DNA of 64,000 nucleotides from Emydura subglobosa (GCA_007922225.1 ML680047.1:25686-89685), one strand, 5' to 3'; positions 1 through 11,795 are shown, counted from the stretch's first letter. The notes: generated by a model from the letters alone, not told the origin. Translations and numbers: made by a program.

Positions 1-780
1 CTCGGCGGGTGCCCCTCACTCCCGACCCGCAGCCCCCAGGCCTCGGCCGGTGCCCCTCACTCCCGACCCGCAGACCACAGACGTCAGCTAGGACATCTCA
101 CCCCTGACCAGCAGCCCCCAAACCTCGGCCAGTATCCCTCACTCTCGACCTGCAATCCCCAGACCTTGGACGGGACTCCTCACTCCCGACTCGCAACCCA
201 CAGTACTCGGACGGGGCCCCTCACTCTGGACCTGCACCCTCCAGACGTCAGCGGGTGACCCTGATTTCTGACCCACAGCCCCTAGAGCCTGGAAGGTGAC
301 CCTAAAACTTGACCCACACCCCAGACATCGGCTGTTGCCCCTCACTTCCGACCCGCAGATCCCAGACGTAGACGGGTGCCCCTCACTCCCGACCCGCAGC
401 CCCCAGACCTCGGCGGGTGCCCCTCACTCCCGACCCGCAGCCCCCAGACCTCGGCGGGTGCCCCTCACTCCCGACCCGCAGCCCCCAGACCTCGGCGGGT
501 GCCCCTCACTCCCGACCCGCAGCCCCCAGACCTCGGCGGGTGCCCCTCACTCCCGACCTGCAACCCCCCCAGACCTCAGCCCGTGCTCCTCACTTCCGAC
601 CCACAGAGCCCAGGACCTGGCCAATGCCCCTCACTCCTGACCCCCAGCTCCACTGACTCAGCCCGTGCCCCCCCTCTCCCGACACGCAGCACCAGCACCT
701 CGGTGGGTGCCCCTGAGTCTGGACCCAAAGCCTCCCCACCTCAGCCAGTGCCCCCCACTTACAAACCGCAGCCAATGGAA
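1..780. repeat. 41-bp GC-rich minisatellite
   Basis: Tandem units of about 41 bp (GCCCCTCACTCCCGACCCGC then AGCCCCCAGACCTCGGCGGGT). The units at roughly 376-560 are almost identical, while those on either side have drifted, and the array enters from beyond the left edge. Because 41 is not a multiple of three, the array is open in several frames and yields proline-rich pseudo-proteins with a 41-residue period; these are artefacts of the repeat. Confidence 0.93.
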
Positions 781-1189
781 ACTCCCTGCCTGGAGCGCTG
801 TTATGACCAGAAAGCCCTCACCGAACCTAACGCTTACCTTACGGACAGCAATGGCTGCTGCATTCCCAGCTGGATGGGTCTTGCCTGGCATCAACTACGC
901 TCGTGCTCTCACTGCTCTGCCTCGCTTTCCACTCAGCTCAGGGCTGGACTCTAGTACCAAGGGGAAAGAAGTGGCAGATCAAACAGGGAAAAAAAGAAAG
1001 CGCTCCTCGCAGCCTGCACTGATACGTAGGCTCTTCTTCTCGCTTCTCCCACGGCACCCTGCTCCACCCTCAATCTCCTTCCCATTACGACATCATAGCT
1101 GCACTTACAAATGCTGTGTTGACTCAGCCCCCAAAAGAGTCACTCTGCACAGGTGAATATTGTCCCTTCCGCTGCTCTTAATCCCACAG

Positions 1190-1350
1190 AGCTCTGACTC
1201 ACAGCCAGTGATGCCGATGAAAGAAAGCTCAGGACTGCTCATCTCTGATTAGATGGTGTCCCGTCTGCGCAGATGCGCTTCTTCCACCTTCTCCTCTGGC
1301 AGGGCCTCCTCGACAATTCCTCTGCAAGCACAGCAAATAATCATTTCTTA
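1190..1350. repeat. Diverged duplicate block, copy 1
   Basis: It shares GACTCACAGCCAGTGATGCC, CTTCTCCTCTGGCAGG and CCTCTGCAAGC..GCAAAT in order with 2300-2450. Read on the minus strand there is an acceptor-like GTGCTTGCAG followed by a short acidic frame (GIVEEALPEEKVEEAHLRRR) ending in a stop at about 1251. That could be the last exon of an unidentified minus-strand gene, but nothing else supports it. Confidence 0.45.
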
Positions 1351-1402
1351 GAATGCCAGCCCCAGCTGAGAGGAAGCAGCATTATCTACTCAGCCCTTAT
1401 CA

Positions 1403-1601
1403 GGCCTCGTCTACACTGGCTGCCTAGGTCCATTTAAAGTCCCTTAATTCAAATTAATTACTCCCACGTCTACACTGGCACATGGTTAATTCAAATTAAG
1501 GTTTCTGTAGATTCAAATTAATAAGACCACCTCTGCTAGCGGCATAGGGTCTATTTCGAATTTGTTAATTCGAATTAGTGTCAGTGTAGACACAATAGGG
1601 C
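1403..1601. mobile_element. Short inverted-repeat DNA element (MITE-like)
   Basis: It begins GGCCTCGTCTACACTGGC and ends GTCAGTGTAGACACAATAGGGC, an imperfect terminal inverted repeat around the GTCTACAC core. Several internal AATTCAAATTAA motifs are present. The same terminal core recurs at four other places in the window. Confidence 0.5.
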
Positions 1602-2299
1602 TTAATTCCAATTAATTGGCCTCCGGAATATATCCCATGATGCCCCATTTTAATGTATCCTCCCCAAAGCAGCCCCAGGAAGATTTGAATCTTCATTTCC
1701 TGTGCTTGCTGCCAGCGTGGAGAGAGCTTTCCCATTGTTCTCAGTATGGCTACTGCAACAGCAGCACAAATGATCCCGTGGAAGGCACATCTGGTGAGTT
1801 TTCTTTCTTATTAGCATTTCTGTCCTTGGACATTGGGTGTGGGAGCATGAGGGGGATCTCAGGTGTTTCGTTGCCTGTACTGGGTGGTAACCCAGTTCTC
1901 AGTTATTTTGTGTGTTGAGAAACAGTATGTTTAACATTACTTGTTATAACATGGAAAATTTAATGTATGTAATCTGTTCTCACTCCCTTGATTTTCTCTG
2001 CATTCAAGGAAGCCAGCATCATGGCTTCCTGCGCTGTAAGCATTCTCCCCCCCACCCCTCCCAACACCACGTTGGTCTCCGTGAGGTTTTGAAATCCGAG
2101 CCTTGCTTTCCCCCTTCACTTCATACACATTATGAAGAACACAGCACGCAGATATCACAGAAGGGAGGTTCTTCTCACTCACGTCCAGACTAGCGCCTCT
2201 TCCCCTGGCCTTAACGCCACCGAGCCCCGTTCCCAAGGAGGATGGTCACGGCCCCTGAGGAGCCCTGGAGCAGGTACAGACGAGGACTGCGCTGCAACG

Positions 2300-2450
2300 A
2301 CCGCTGACTCACAGCCAATGACGCCGAAGGCAGCTCATTGCTTCGTAGCTGCGCGGCCAGGCTTCTCGGGTCCCTTCTCCCAGCTTCTCCTCCGGCGGGT
2401 TTGCTGGACGAGTCCCTGCAAGCTCCGCAAATGAGCCAGGCATGAGCCAG
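2300..2450. repeat. Diverged duplicate block, copy 2, at the edge of the CpG island
   Basis: This is the partner of 1190-1350 about 1.1 kb away, in the same orientation and roughly 70 percent similar by eye. It is much richer in CpG and keeps TGACTCA followed by an intact CCAAT (about 2317). The acceptor-like core is kept, but the short reading frame of copy 1 is not conserved. Confidence 0.45.
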
Positions 2451-2673
2451 CCCTGCCCACAGGCCGACTGCTGCGTGAGATCCTGCCCTCCCCCGCTCTA
2501 CGTCAGCCACGAGGGATAAGACGAGATGGCAGCGCCCGCGAGGCAGGGCCCCACCCAGCCAGGTCAGCGCAGTACCTCGTCCCCGGCGCGGCTCCCGCGT
2601 GCTTCTCCGACCTCCTCCTCATGGCTGCACCGCCCGGCCACAAAAACTTCCGCTCGCGGGCCCGAAGGCCGAT

Positions 2674-2685
2674 GGGAAATGTAGT
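2674..2685 (-). promoter_or_regulatory. ZNF143-like site, minus orientation
   Basis: GGGAAATGTAGT is the reverse complement of ACTACATTTCCC, the 5' half of the ZNF143/STAF recognition motif found in many CpG-island promoters. It faces the fuller site at 2733-2752. Confidence 0.6.
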
Positions 2686-2704
2686 CCACGGGACACCACA
2701 GTGG

Positions 2705-2709
2705 CCAAT
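2705..2709 (+). promoter_or_regulatory. CCAAT box (NF-Y type)
   Basis: GGCCAATGGG lies midway between the two ZNF143-like sites, a context typical of NF-Y-bound CpG-island promoters. Confidence 0.55.
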
Positions 2710-2732
2710 GGGAGCCTTAGGCCATGCGGAAC

Positions 2733-2752
2733 ACTACAACTCCCACAATGCA
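2733..2752 (+). promoter_or_regulatory. ZNF143/STAF site, full length
   Basis: ACTACAACTCCCACAATGCA matches the long ZNF143 consensus ACTACAAYTCCCRNNATGCA across nearly its whole length. In vertebrates this motif sits close to transcription starts. Confidence 0.75.
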
Positions 2753-2834
2753 CAGCGGTTCGCGGCTCTCCGTTCGTTCCCCACCGCGCGGGCTCGGCTG
2801 ATCCCTTTCTGGGCTTAGTGTGGGCGGCGCGGTG

Positions 2835-2842
2835 TGACGTCA
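2835..2842. promoter_or_regulatory. CRE/ATF site
   Basis: TGACGTCA is a perfect palindromic CREB/ATF element, 83 bp past the ZNF143 site within the CpG island. Confidence 0.65.
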
Positions 2843-3604
2843 TAGCGGGGCGACAGAGAAAGATGCGGGCAGTTCTACCGCGGAATTTCACCGCCTTCCT
2901 CCCGAGTCCTCGCGGGGGGCCGGGAACGTGCGTGGGGGACAGGGAGTGGACGGGGGGGGCTGGGATAGAGAGTGGGGGGGGGGGGAAGGAGCGCGAAGAG
3001 TCCCGCAGAACCACGCAGTTCCGGGTGCGCCTCGCCTCGCTACGTGGTAACCCTCCCCCCGCGGAGCCTGCGGCTGCCGGGAAGCCCCCGGCGCAGAGGA
3101 GCGAGGCTCAGTTCGGGCCGGGGTGTGTCCGCGTCTGGCCCCGGCCAAGCTGGTGTCTGTGGCCGGACCTGGGGCAGACCAGGGGGAGTTACGAGGGAAC
3201 AACCCCCGCGCTTGGTTAAGGGGAGAGACGCTGCCCCCTCCCCCGCCGGGTGTATGGGGATGGGCACGGCCAGCTTGGGGGCCGTAACGCTGCCTTACGG
3301 CTCCCAGTTTCCGGTTATGGTGGTCCCCCCCGCAGCTGGGGGGTGCTAAAGAGGACATTGGTCTTTTCATCTCCTGCTACTGGGATTCATAGAGTCACAG
3401 AAGATGAGGGTTGGCAGGGACTGCAGGAGGTCACCTAGTCCAACCCCCTGCCCACAGCAGGACCACCCCCACTACATCACCCCAGCCAGGGCTTTGTCAA
3501 ACCGCCCCTTAAAATCTCCATGCCACCACTTCCCTAGGTAATTATTCCAGTGATTCACCACTCGCCTAGTGAAAAAGTTTTTCCTAATATCCAACTTCCA
3601 CCCA

Positions 3605-4052
3605 TATTTCTCAAACTTATTTGATTGCGTCCCCCTTCTTTGTGTCTGAAGTAGTTTACCCCCCCACACACACAATTACATATACTGATCAAGAAAAACC
3701 AACATGCAACTCACACTAAATACGAAAAGCAGCAAGGCATTGATTAAAACAGCTCACGATCAGTTGTCATAAGAGCAAAATCAAAACTGCCCTGGTGATT
3801 GATGCTTGCAATTAAATGTGCACACCGCAGTGTAGCAAATGGATTAAAGTACAGATGCCAACGACATTGTATAATGCCAAGCAAACAACAGAAATCTGTC
3901 CCAATGCACAGCGCCAGCTGAGGACCTGATCTGTCAGCGGGATCAGCTTGGCTAGTTATTCATGGCAGTGGGTAAAATGAGCACACTATTTTCCTAAAGC
4001 TCATAACCCCCCACCTCAGAATACACTACATGCCCCCACCAGTTTGAGAACC
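3605..4052. mobile_element. Non-autonomous hAT-like element inside CR1
   Basis: It starts near TTTCTCAAACTTATTTGATT and ends CCACCAGTTTGAGAACC, an inverted TTCTCAAACT/AGTTTGAGAA pair like the ends of Charlie-type hAT elements. It separates two CR1 segments that are otherwise contiguous. There is no coding content and I could not fix the target duplication. Confidence 0.55.
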
Positions 4053-4949
4053 TGACCTAGACCTTCCCCACTGCAACTTGAGACCATTGCTCCTTGGTCT
4101 GTCATCTGCCACCACTGAGAACAGCCTAGCTCCAGGGGCCTTGGAACCCCTTCCCCCCTACCTTTCACGTAGTTAAAGGCTGCTATCAACTCCCCCGTCA
4201 CTCTTCTCTTGTGCAGACTGAACAAGCCTAGTTCTCCTCAGCCTCTCCTCATAAGTCTTGTGCTCGAGCCCCCTCATCATTTTTGTTGCCCTCCGCTGGA
4301 CTCTCTCCATTTGGTCCTCATCATTTATGGGGGGAGTGCAGAGGGGTAAACTGAACACAATACTTCTAATGTGGCCTCATCCCTGTTGAATAGAGGGGAA
4401 TAATCACTTCTCACAAGCTGCTGGCAATGTTCCTACTAATGCAGCCCAATGTCCCATTAGCCATCTTGGCAATAAGGGCACACTGCTGACTCATAGCCCG
4501 CTTCTTGTCCACTATAACCCCTAGCTCCTTTTTTGCAGAACTGCTACTTAGCCAATCAGTCCCCAGTCTGTAGCTGTGCATGTGATTCATCCGTCCTAAG
4601 TGCAGGACTCTGCACTTGAACTTAATCAGGTTTTTTTTGGCTCAATCCTCCAATTTGTCTAGGTCACTCTGTATCCTATCCCTATCCTCTAGGCTATCTA
4701 CCACTCTCCCCACCCCCCCCCAATCTTAGTGTCATCTGCAAACCTGCTGAGGGTGCAATCCACCCCATTTTCCAAATCATTAATGAAGATGTTGAACAAA
4801 ACCAGCCCCTGCCCCAGCACTGCTCTTGGGGGCACACTGCTTGTTGCCAACTAGATATTGAGCCTTTGATCACTACCCGTTGAGCCCGATGATCTAGGCA
4901 GCGTTCTAGCCATCTTATAGTCCATTCATCTACCCTATACTACTTTAAC

Positions 4950-5546
4950 GTGCTATGACAGGGCTAGACCCGATGGCTACAGTTGAGTCGTGGAGGATGT
5001 ATATATATATATATATATATTAGCCCCCAGGATCAACAAATCCTTGTTCCCTGGGTGATTCAGGTGGGGTTACTCTAGGGCAATTAGGCCAATCAGGCCA
5101 GCTGAGGCCAATTGAGGAGCTTGCCACAGCAGTTAAAAGCCTCCCAGGCAGGCAGATGGGAGCAGCTGAAAGGGAATTAGGAGACGCAGTGCCCTGCCCC
5201 AGCTTAGAGTGATTGCTTTTGTTAGCACAACCCAAAAGGTACAGGAGTTCAGGGAAAGTCCATCCAGGCATAGCCAGGAATCATAGGTACAGAGGCCTGA
5301 GGGAGGACTTTCGCCCTGGTTCCAGGAAGTGGACCATGAGCAGTGGGGGCCAAGGACAGGCGACCCAGGGAAGGTAGTAGCTCATGGACTACACAGTTTG
5401 AGGCTACTTTTCACAACCCTGGGTTGGGGCCCGGGGTAGAGGGTGGGCCTGGCCCCCTCCCCCCCCAGGTTCCCACACAGCCACACCACCAGTGTAGCCA
5501 AAGAGAGCGCAAGACCCAAGAGGGGCCGAATAGGCCACCCTTGCCC
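4950..5546 (+). mobile_element. LTR-like insertion inside CR1
   Basis: About 600 bp begins near CTATGACAGGGCTAGACCC and separates GTTAAAG from CTTGCTGATAAG of the CR1. It contains TTAAAAGCCTCCCAGG (promoter-like) and GACTTTCGCCC. A (TA)n tract lies at 4999-5020. The target duplication is not clear. It is most like a solo LTR or retroposon of turtles. Confidence 0.45.
4999..5020. repeat. (TA)n microsatellite
   Basis: About eleven TA dinucleotides in a row. Confidence 0.95.
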
Positions 5547-5650
5547 CATTGCTGATAAGAATAGTATGGGAGACCATATCAAAAGCTTTGCTAAAGTCAA
5601 GGTATATCATGTCCACTGCTTTCCCCACAGCTGCAGAGCCAGTCATCACA

Positions 5651-5692
5651 TCATAGAAGGCAATCAAGCAACCTGATTGCCTTCTATGATGT
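5651..5692. repeat. Perfect 18-bp hairpin at a CR1 breakpoint
   Basis: CATCATAGAAGGCAATCA and its exact reverse complement are separated by seven bases. Both arms are the same CR1 segment in opposite directions, so this is a fold-back of the CR1 5' end. Confidence 0.85.
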
Positions 5693-8159
5693 TTCCCAGT
5701 TTGGGGGTGTGCAGGGATGATTTATTGCACCTAATCCACCTGTCAGCCACATCCCCTCTTTTCCTCCCTGGAGGTTTTCTTTGGTGCATTTTCTATCCAG
5801 GTACCTTAATAGTCCTTCTCATAGCACCTGGATGCAGCCATCAGCTTTTCGGGACTAAAACTCTCTCCATCTCCTTATAGCTGTATGTTCCTTTTGCATG
5901 TGTGTCAGTGCCGGCAACCACAGTGGCTCCTGGGAAAGGGTGGCACTGACAGCTCATTCAGCTTTAGCTATGTAGTCCAGTTGAAATATATAGGAAACAG
6001 CCACTCCCTTCCCAGCATACCTGTGAGCTGCTTGTAGGGAGAGGAAACCCCCCCCCCACCCGGTAGAATACTGACTGTGGCCATGTGGGAGGCCATACAG
6101 TGAGAGTGGCAGTACTGCCATGAGGAGCAGAGCCACAAAAAAGCCGTGACAGAGGCATTCTCTCCAATAACAGAGGCATAGGCACTCCGCAATAGCCACA
6201 AGATCTTCCCTGGACCAAGATGGCAGCAGGCTCAGACATGTCACAGAGCATGGGGAAGGAAAGTGGCTTGCTCCAGTGCATCAGCCAGGCAGTCTCTAGC
6301 AGGTATTAGGGACAAACATCCCCACTCCATTACAGGTTGCCCAGCACCTTCCTTTGAGCTCACATAACCCCATTGCTGCAAAACCGAAGCACCAATTCAC
6401 TCTCCCTAGTTTGCATATGGGAAATTGAGGCACATACAATGAGAGCACTTGTTCAAGTTTGTGCAGGAGGTGCCTGGCAGAGCCAAGAGTAGAATTCAGC
6501 TGTTCTGAAGGACTCCTGGAATCCTACTGACTCTATCATGGTGCCCTCATTAGCAGGTTGTTTTTTTGCTGTATACTAGTGAAGGGTTTGAAACAGGGCA
6601 GGGGCCCTTCATGCCTGTGACAGCTCTGCCACCTGGTCTAACAGTAGCCAGGAGTGGGAGGAGATGTGATCAGTTACCAGAAATTCCCCAAGAGCATCCG
6701 GCACCTCAAAACCTCTTTGGCTTATTGCATTTAATTTAATTCTGCTTCATTGTGTTTCTGATTGGCTGGCTTCCCCGTTGTGTGTATGTGTGAGGTCTGA
6801 CCTTGAGGGAGGGTCTGGGTAGCCTCTGGCCTGCCAGACACAGGGGTGTGCATTAGTTCTGCTTCCCTTCCTCTCCTCTGAAGCTAGAGAAATTCAGACC
6901 AGACAAAGTGCACATTTTTAACAGTGAAGGTAATTAGCCATTGGAATAAGTTACTTCACGGGTCTTTTAAACAAAATAAATACTAGCTTAATTTAGAAGA
7001 TCTGATCTAGTTCAAAGAGAACTTAGTTCAGGGAAATTCTGTGGCCTGTGTTATTCAGAAGTTCTGACTAGATCATAGATTCTAAGGCCGAAAGAGACCA
7101 CTATGAATTTCAGGTTCTGACCATTGCAGTCACCAAGCTGGTCAGTTTGCTCAACTCTGTTCCACAGACGCCAAGCAGAGCTGCAGATAAGAACATCCTC
7201 CCAGGTTCTTGAAGACAGCATGATGCAATGCCAAACACTTGCACGACAGCAGAGGGTGAAGATGCCACCAAAGGCACTCTAGCATCATCTCAGATATCCA
7301 GCACAAATCCAGGAACCAGAGGAATACAGCATGGACTTTGAGAAGCTCTGTAAACATTTATTTATGTTCTCCAGGGTTGTTTAAGGAACGTGAGCTCTTG
7401 CTTTGCAGTGAGTTGGGATCCAAAAAGCCACATTGTTGGGATCTTCAGGGAGGGGAACTAACGGGCTGCAATAGCCACTGCTCATGGTTCCCTTAGTTCA
7501 CACCCCAACACCACTTAAAGTGCAGGAGCTGCTCTGTTACCATCATTAATACAGCATTGTGAACTTCAGGAGAGAAAAAATGAGTCATTCCCAAAAATCA
7601 CAAGGTTGGCCCTAAAAATTTGAAATGTTTTTAAAATTACTTTGGTGTTTGTATTTCTTGACCTCCCTGTGACCATCCCCAGTGTGTGAGAGAATTAGTG
7701 CTGCCCACTCTCCCATATTTATTGGGTAAGGTGATTGTAGACCCTGCTGCAAGAGCTCTCACCCCACATTAGCCCCATGCTCCTCTCAGTTCAACACTCC
7801 AACTTCACCTCTGATCATCCTGAAGCACCTCATCCACCTCTCCTAGACGTGAGGGGCTGCAGCAGGGCATATCCAGGCATTCCTCACCCCCTTCTAAGGC
7901 CAGGTGCTGCAGGGGGAGGAACAGAGATAGCTGTTGCTCACCAGATGGGTAGGGAACAGAGCCATGATTAGCTGCAGGGCCCTTTGCTCCCTCCTTCCCC
8001 CCCCCCCCCCGGTGAAAACAGCAAGGGGAAGGGGGACAGACTGCTGGCTTTTGGAAGATTGCACTTTGTGAGGGGGCTCAGCTGAAAGCCCCTCACTTGC
8101 CAAAAAAAAAACAAAAAACCCAAAACATAAGTTGGTAATGCAGCATACACTAAGGCTGG
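5693..8159. other. Unrecognised intergenic sequence
   Basis: No open frame with coding character and no clear element is seen, apart from a small CR1-like 3' end fragment at about 7072-7130. Longest frames are low-complexity shadows. Confidence 0.5.
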
Positions 8160-9113
8160 GGAACCCTGCTGAATGAATGGAACCATCTGGAGGATGGGGT
8201 AGATTGCAACCTCAGCAAGTTTGCAGATGACACTAAGCTTGGGGGAGTGATAGATAGCCTGAAAGGTAGGGATAGGATACAGAGTGACCTAGACAAACTT
8301 GAGGATTGGGCCAAAAGAAATCTGATGAGGTTCAACAAGGACCAGTGCAGAGTCCTGCACTTAGGAAGGAAGAATCCCATGCACAGCTACAGACTGGGAA
8401 CTGATGGGCTAGGCATCAGTTCTGCAGAAAAGTACCTGAGGGTTACAGTGGATAAGAAGCTGGATATGAGTCAGCAGTGTGCCCTGGTTGCCAAGAAGGC
8501 TAACAACATATTGGGCTGCATTAGTAGGAGCATTGCCAGCAGATCGAGGGAAGTGATTATTCCCCTCTATTCGGCATTGGTAAGGCTGCATTTGGAGTAG
8601 TGTGTCCAGTTTGGGGCCCCCATTACAGAAAGGATGTGGACAAGATGGGGAGAGTCCAGCAGAGGGCAACAAAAATGATGAAGGGCCTCGAGCACAAGAC
8701 TTATGGGGAGAGGCTGAGGGAACTAGGCTTGTTTAGTCTGCAGAAGAGAAGAATGAGGGGGGAGGGATTTGATAGCAGGCTTTAACTACCTGGAAGGGGG
8801 TTCCAGGGAGGATGGGGCTAGGCTGTTCTCGGTGGTGGCAGATGACAGAACAAGGAGCAACGGTCTCAAGTTGCAGTGGGGGAGGTCAAGGTTGGACATT
8901 AGGAAAAAAGTTTTTCCCTAGGAGGGTGGTGAAGCACTGGAATGGGTTACCTAGGGAGGTGGTGGAATCTCTATCCTTAGAGGTTTTTAAGCTGTGTGTT
9001 AACAAAGCCCTGGCTGGGATGATTTAGCTGAGGTTAGTCCTGCTTTGAGCAGGGGGTTGGACTAGATGACCTCCTGAGGTCCCTTCCAACTCTAATCGTC
9101 TATGATTCTATAT
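8160..9113 (+). mobile_element. CR1 LINE, 5'-truncated, plus strand
   Basis: RT C-terminal part: [20 protein letters not shown] near 8226-8282, then the post-RT domain in shifted frames, then the 3' end GGTTGGACTAGATGACCTCC and (ATTCTAT) tail at 9113. At least two frameshifts. Confidence 0.9.
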
Positions 9114-11795
9114 ATACAGATGCTTGTGAGGGCTGCTGGGAGATGCATCTAGCTCTCTGAATTTCTCCCTCCTTTCCTCCTCTAGTCATTTGCTCAGGAA
9201 TGGTGATGGAGAATCCCCAGTTGCAGCAAATGTCTCCAGGTAGGCCTGGGCTCTCCCCCACTAACCCTAGATACAATCTCCATCCAATAGACCACCCTTT
9301 GCAGCACAAACACCAAGAGGGTTTGAAACATTTCCTACTCCACCCTGGGGTTCTCAATTTGTCACCAAAGCAAACTCTACTACCCGCATTGTTGCTAAGC
9401 AATTGCTTTCTCCCTTCGCGCCCAGAGATATCTGCATATCAGCACTGGCTGACAGATCTCTGTACAAATAGGTACACATAAGCACACAACAGTTTGTGCA
9501 CAACATCTGTGAAGGAAAAACCATGCATGCCAATAATTTATTAAACCTTCATCTTGTAAAGCCAGTTACAAATTAAAAAAGAGAACAGGAGGAAATCTGT
9601 AATAGAAATGAGCATAGTAGAACAGGAAGTGAGGAGAGCTAACATTCCCAACTGGGTTCAAGCTGCCTGCAGCTACCCATGAGCTAGAACATAGCAGTAG
9701 TGCAGGGTTAGAGCAGGGGAAGTTAGAGCTATGGTTACACATACTAAAAGGCTCCATTCAGTGTATTTGACCAAATATGCAATGTGAAGAGTATTATTTT
9801 GCCCGTCTCCTCTGCTTTCCTGACCATTTTAAGTTGACACCTGGTCATCCTTTTCATTATGGAAAAGACAAAAAGGCTCTTGTAAGACTCATCAATAAGG
9901 CTTCTTAAGGCAAAATTCCAGTTTTAAAACAATGAAATGTCAACACTGAGCATTCTCTTGACCTAGCTGCTGTGGTAGTAAAGGGACAGGTCTAGTTGGT
10001 GCATGTTGCAAAATGGTTGAGGGAGCGGGGGAAGAGAAATGTGTGGACTACACTAGTCCTGTAGTGCTCACTGAGTGCCCACAGCATTCTGTGATGTAGA
10101 AAGAGGGACTAGAAGACAATGTTAGTCAATCTGTGAATGATGATGACTCTGAGCCATGTCACAGGGCAGCAACTGGTACTGGGGAATGGCTTGATGGTAG
10201 AGCTAACACTGCTCTTTTTATGTGTCTGAATCTATCTTGGCATATTTTCTCCTACTTTTTATTCCTGGGGCTAGGCTAAGAAGCACTCATGGTGTTCTTC
10301 AGCCAGCACTTCTCTGGAAAGGTAGTCATTGGACTAAATCAAAGGTTCTTTTGGAACAACAGGGATCCTGTGGCTAAGCTATCATTGTGGGATCCCTGAC
10401 TTTTAAAACCTCCAAAGAAAAGCCTTTTTTGTGATAACCAGTTGTTCTCTTTGCGTTTTGCTTAAAGACCCATGGACTGGAGGGAAGGAGGTTACTGGTA
10501 AAGAAGCCAGTGAGAACTGAGGGCTTGTTTACATTGGTGCTTGTCAGCAGAACTTTTATTGCTCAGAGGTGTGAAAAAACACCCTGCTGAGCAATATAAA
10601 TTTTGCTAGCATAAGCACTAGTCTACACTGAGCAGCAAAAGTTTTGCTGGCATGAGCACTAGTGTAGACAAGCCGAGTAGCATGTGAAGTTCTTGGAGTG
10701 CTGAAGGAGAAAGTGGCAGTTTTTCCTGTTAGACTAGATGGAAGGAAGGCTAGTTCATCTGCACACTGTGTAAAGAGCTTAGTAAGAGCCACCACTTTTT
10801 CTAAGGCTATTGTTCATCCATCTGGGACGTCCTAAAAGCCTATATGCAAAGAGATTAAATGTAGTGATGTGAGTCCTGCCATATAAAATGTTAGTTTGAA
10901 CTAAATCGGGGGGGAGAGGGCAGGCTGAAATAGCTGCTTCCTTGTAAATCCAACTAAATGGCATTTATGCCCCAGGAATAGACAAACCTTCAATTTTCAG
11001 CAAGGGCTGTTTGGAATGTAGTTGGAGCGGAACCTGAGAAGGATCAATTTCAGACAGCCCACTCTTGTCCTTGAGAGAGACCATCACCTTGTCCCCGACA
11101 GAGAACCATACAAACACATTCCTGTTCTTTGGCTGAGGCAATCAACCATTTAGGCTCCTGAGGATCAAAATACGTTAGTCTAACCCAAGTTACTTGATGC
11201 AGCACGAGGCTAAGATAAAATGTAATGGCCTGTGATATCCAGGAAGTCAGACTAGATGATTTAATGGTCCTTGCTGGCCTTAAACACGATGAAATCTGTG
11301 AAAAAGGAATGCAATTTTAAGTTTGGCGTGTGCAAAATAAATTAAAACAAACATTTTCTTAGACAATTCCAAGATCACAGTTGCTCTTGGACAAACTGAA
11401 AGCTATTCAGTTCTGCTTCCTCTATTGCAGAACTGTTCCTTGTGTATTTTGATCATATGACACACAAGTGTGAAAAGGGCAGAAGAGGACAGAGAGATGA
11501 TGAAGCTTGCAGCTTTGTTTCTTTAAAATAACGTCCCTCAAACAACCAAGATTAATGCAAATCTTTGGCTGTTCATGTTTAATGTAACAGTTTTTGCTGT
11601 TAACTAACATCTTTAGGATGAGGTGCCAAATCCCTTGGTACTGTAGGTGATGATGTGTGATTTCAGTTTGTTTTTATGTAGGCATCAGTCAAGTGGAGTT
11701 CTTAAAAACATCTTTGCTACACATTCTGCTGTGAAGTTGTAAACTCCCGCCACATGACAAATGCCTCTGTCTAATGGAATAAGGGCTCCTTCTTA
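9114..11795. other. 3' flank and probable 3' UTR region of the myosin gene
   Basis: No coding signal. It holds a MITE (10521-10674) and a short CR1 3' end (about 11220-11300). On the minus strand AATAAA-type polyadenylation candidates occur near 10548, 10258 and 9538; I cannot tell which is used. Confidence 0.45.
10521..10674. mobile_element. MITE-like inverted-repeat element
   Basis: Ends GGGCTTGTTTACATTGGTGC and GCACTAGTGTAGACAAGCC form imperfect terminal inverted repeats of the GTCTACAC family. Internally AGCAxAAxTTTTGCTxGCATxAGCACTAGT is present twice, so the element contains its own partial duplication. Confidence 0.6.

Larger units (their letters stand above)
2500..3320. promoter_or_regulatory. 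CpG-island promoter region
   Basis: The stretch is very GC- and CpG-rich, unlike both flanks. It contains two ZNF143-type elements in opposite directions, CCAAT, an Sp1-like GGGCGG (about 2822), a perfect CRE and ETS-like TTCCGG (3019 and 3309). There is no TATA box. Such clusters mark housekeeping and often bidirectional promoters. I find no convincing first exon on either strand; the gene may run left out of the window. Confidence 0.7.
3387..5692 (-). mobile_element. CR1 LINE, minus strand, split by two insertions
   Basis: The 3' end is at 3387 with the CR1 tail motif. Reverse-transcriptase C-terminal pieces follow ([20 protein letters not shown] at about 4300). The RT core ([10 protein letters not shown]) appears at 5550-5668. 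The sequence is interrupted at about 3605-4052 by a hAT-like element and at about 4950-5546 by an LTR-like element, after which the CR1 resumes at the expected place. Many frameshifts are present. Its 5' end folds back on itself at 5651-5692. Confidence 0.85.

Noticed and set aside
296..954. Proline-rich open frames of 79-192 codons
   Set aside because: They are translations of the 41-bp minisatellite in several frames at once.
2599..3370. Long frames on both strands in the CpG island (206, 160, 131 and 125 codons)
   Set aside because: High GC removes stop codons; no conserved motif, splice pattern or agreement between frames.
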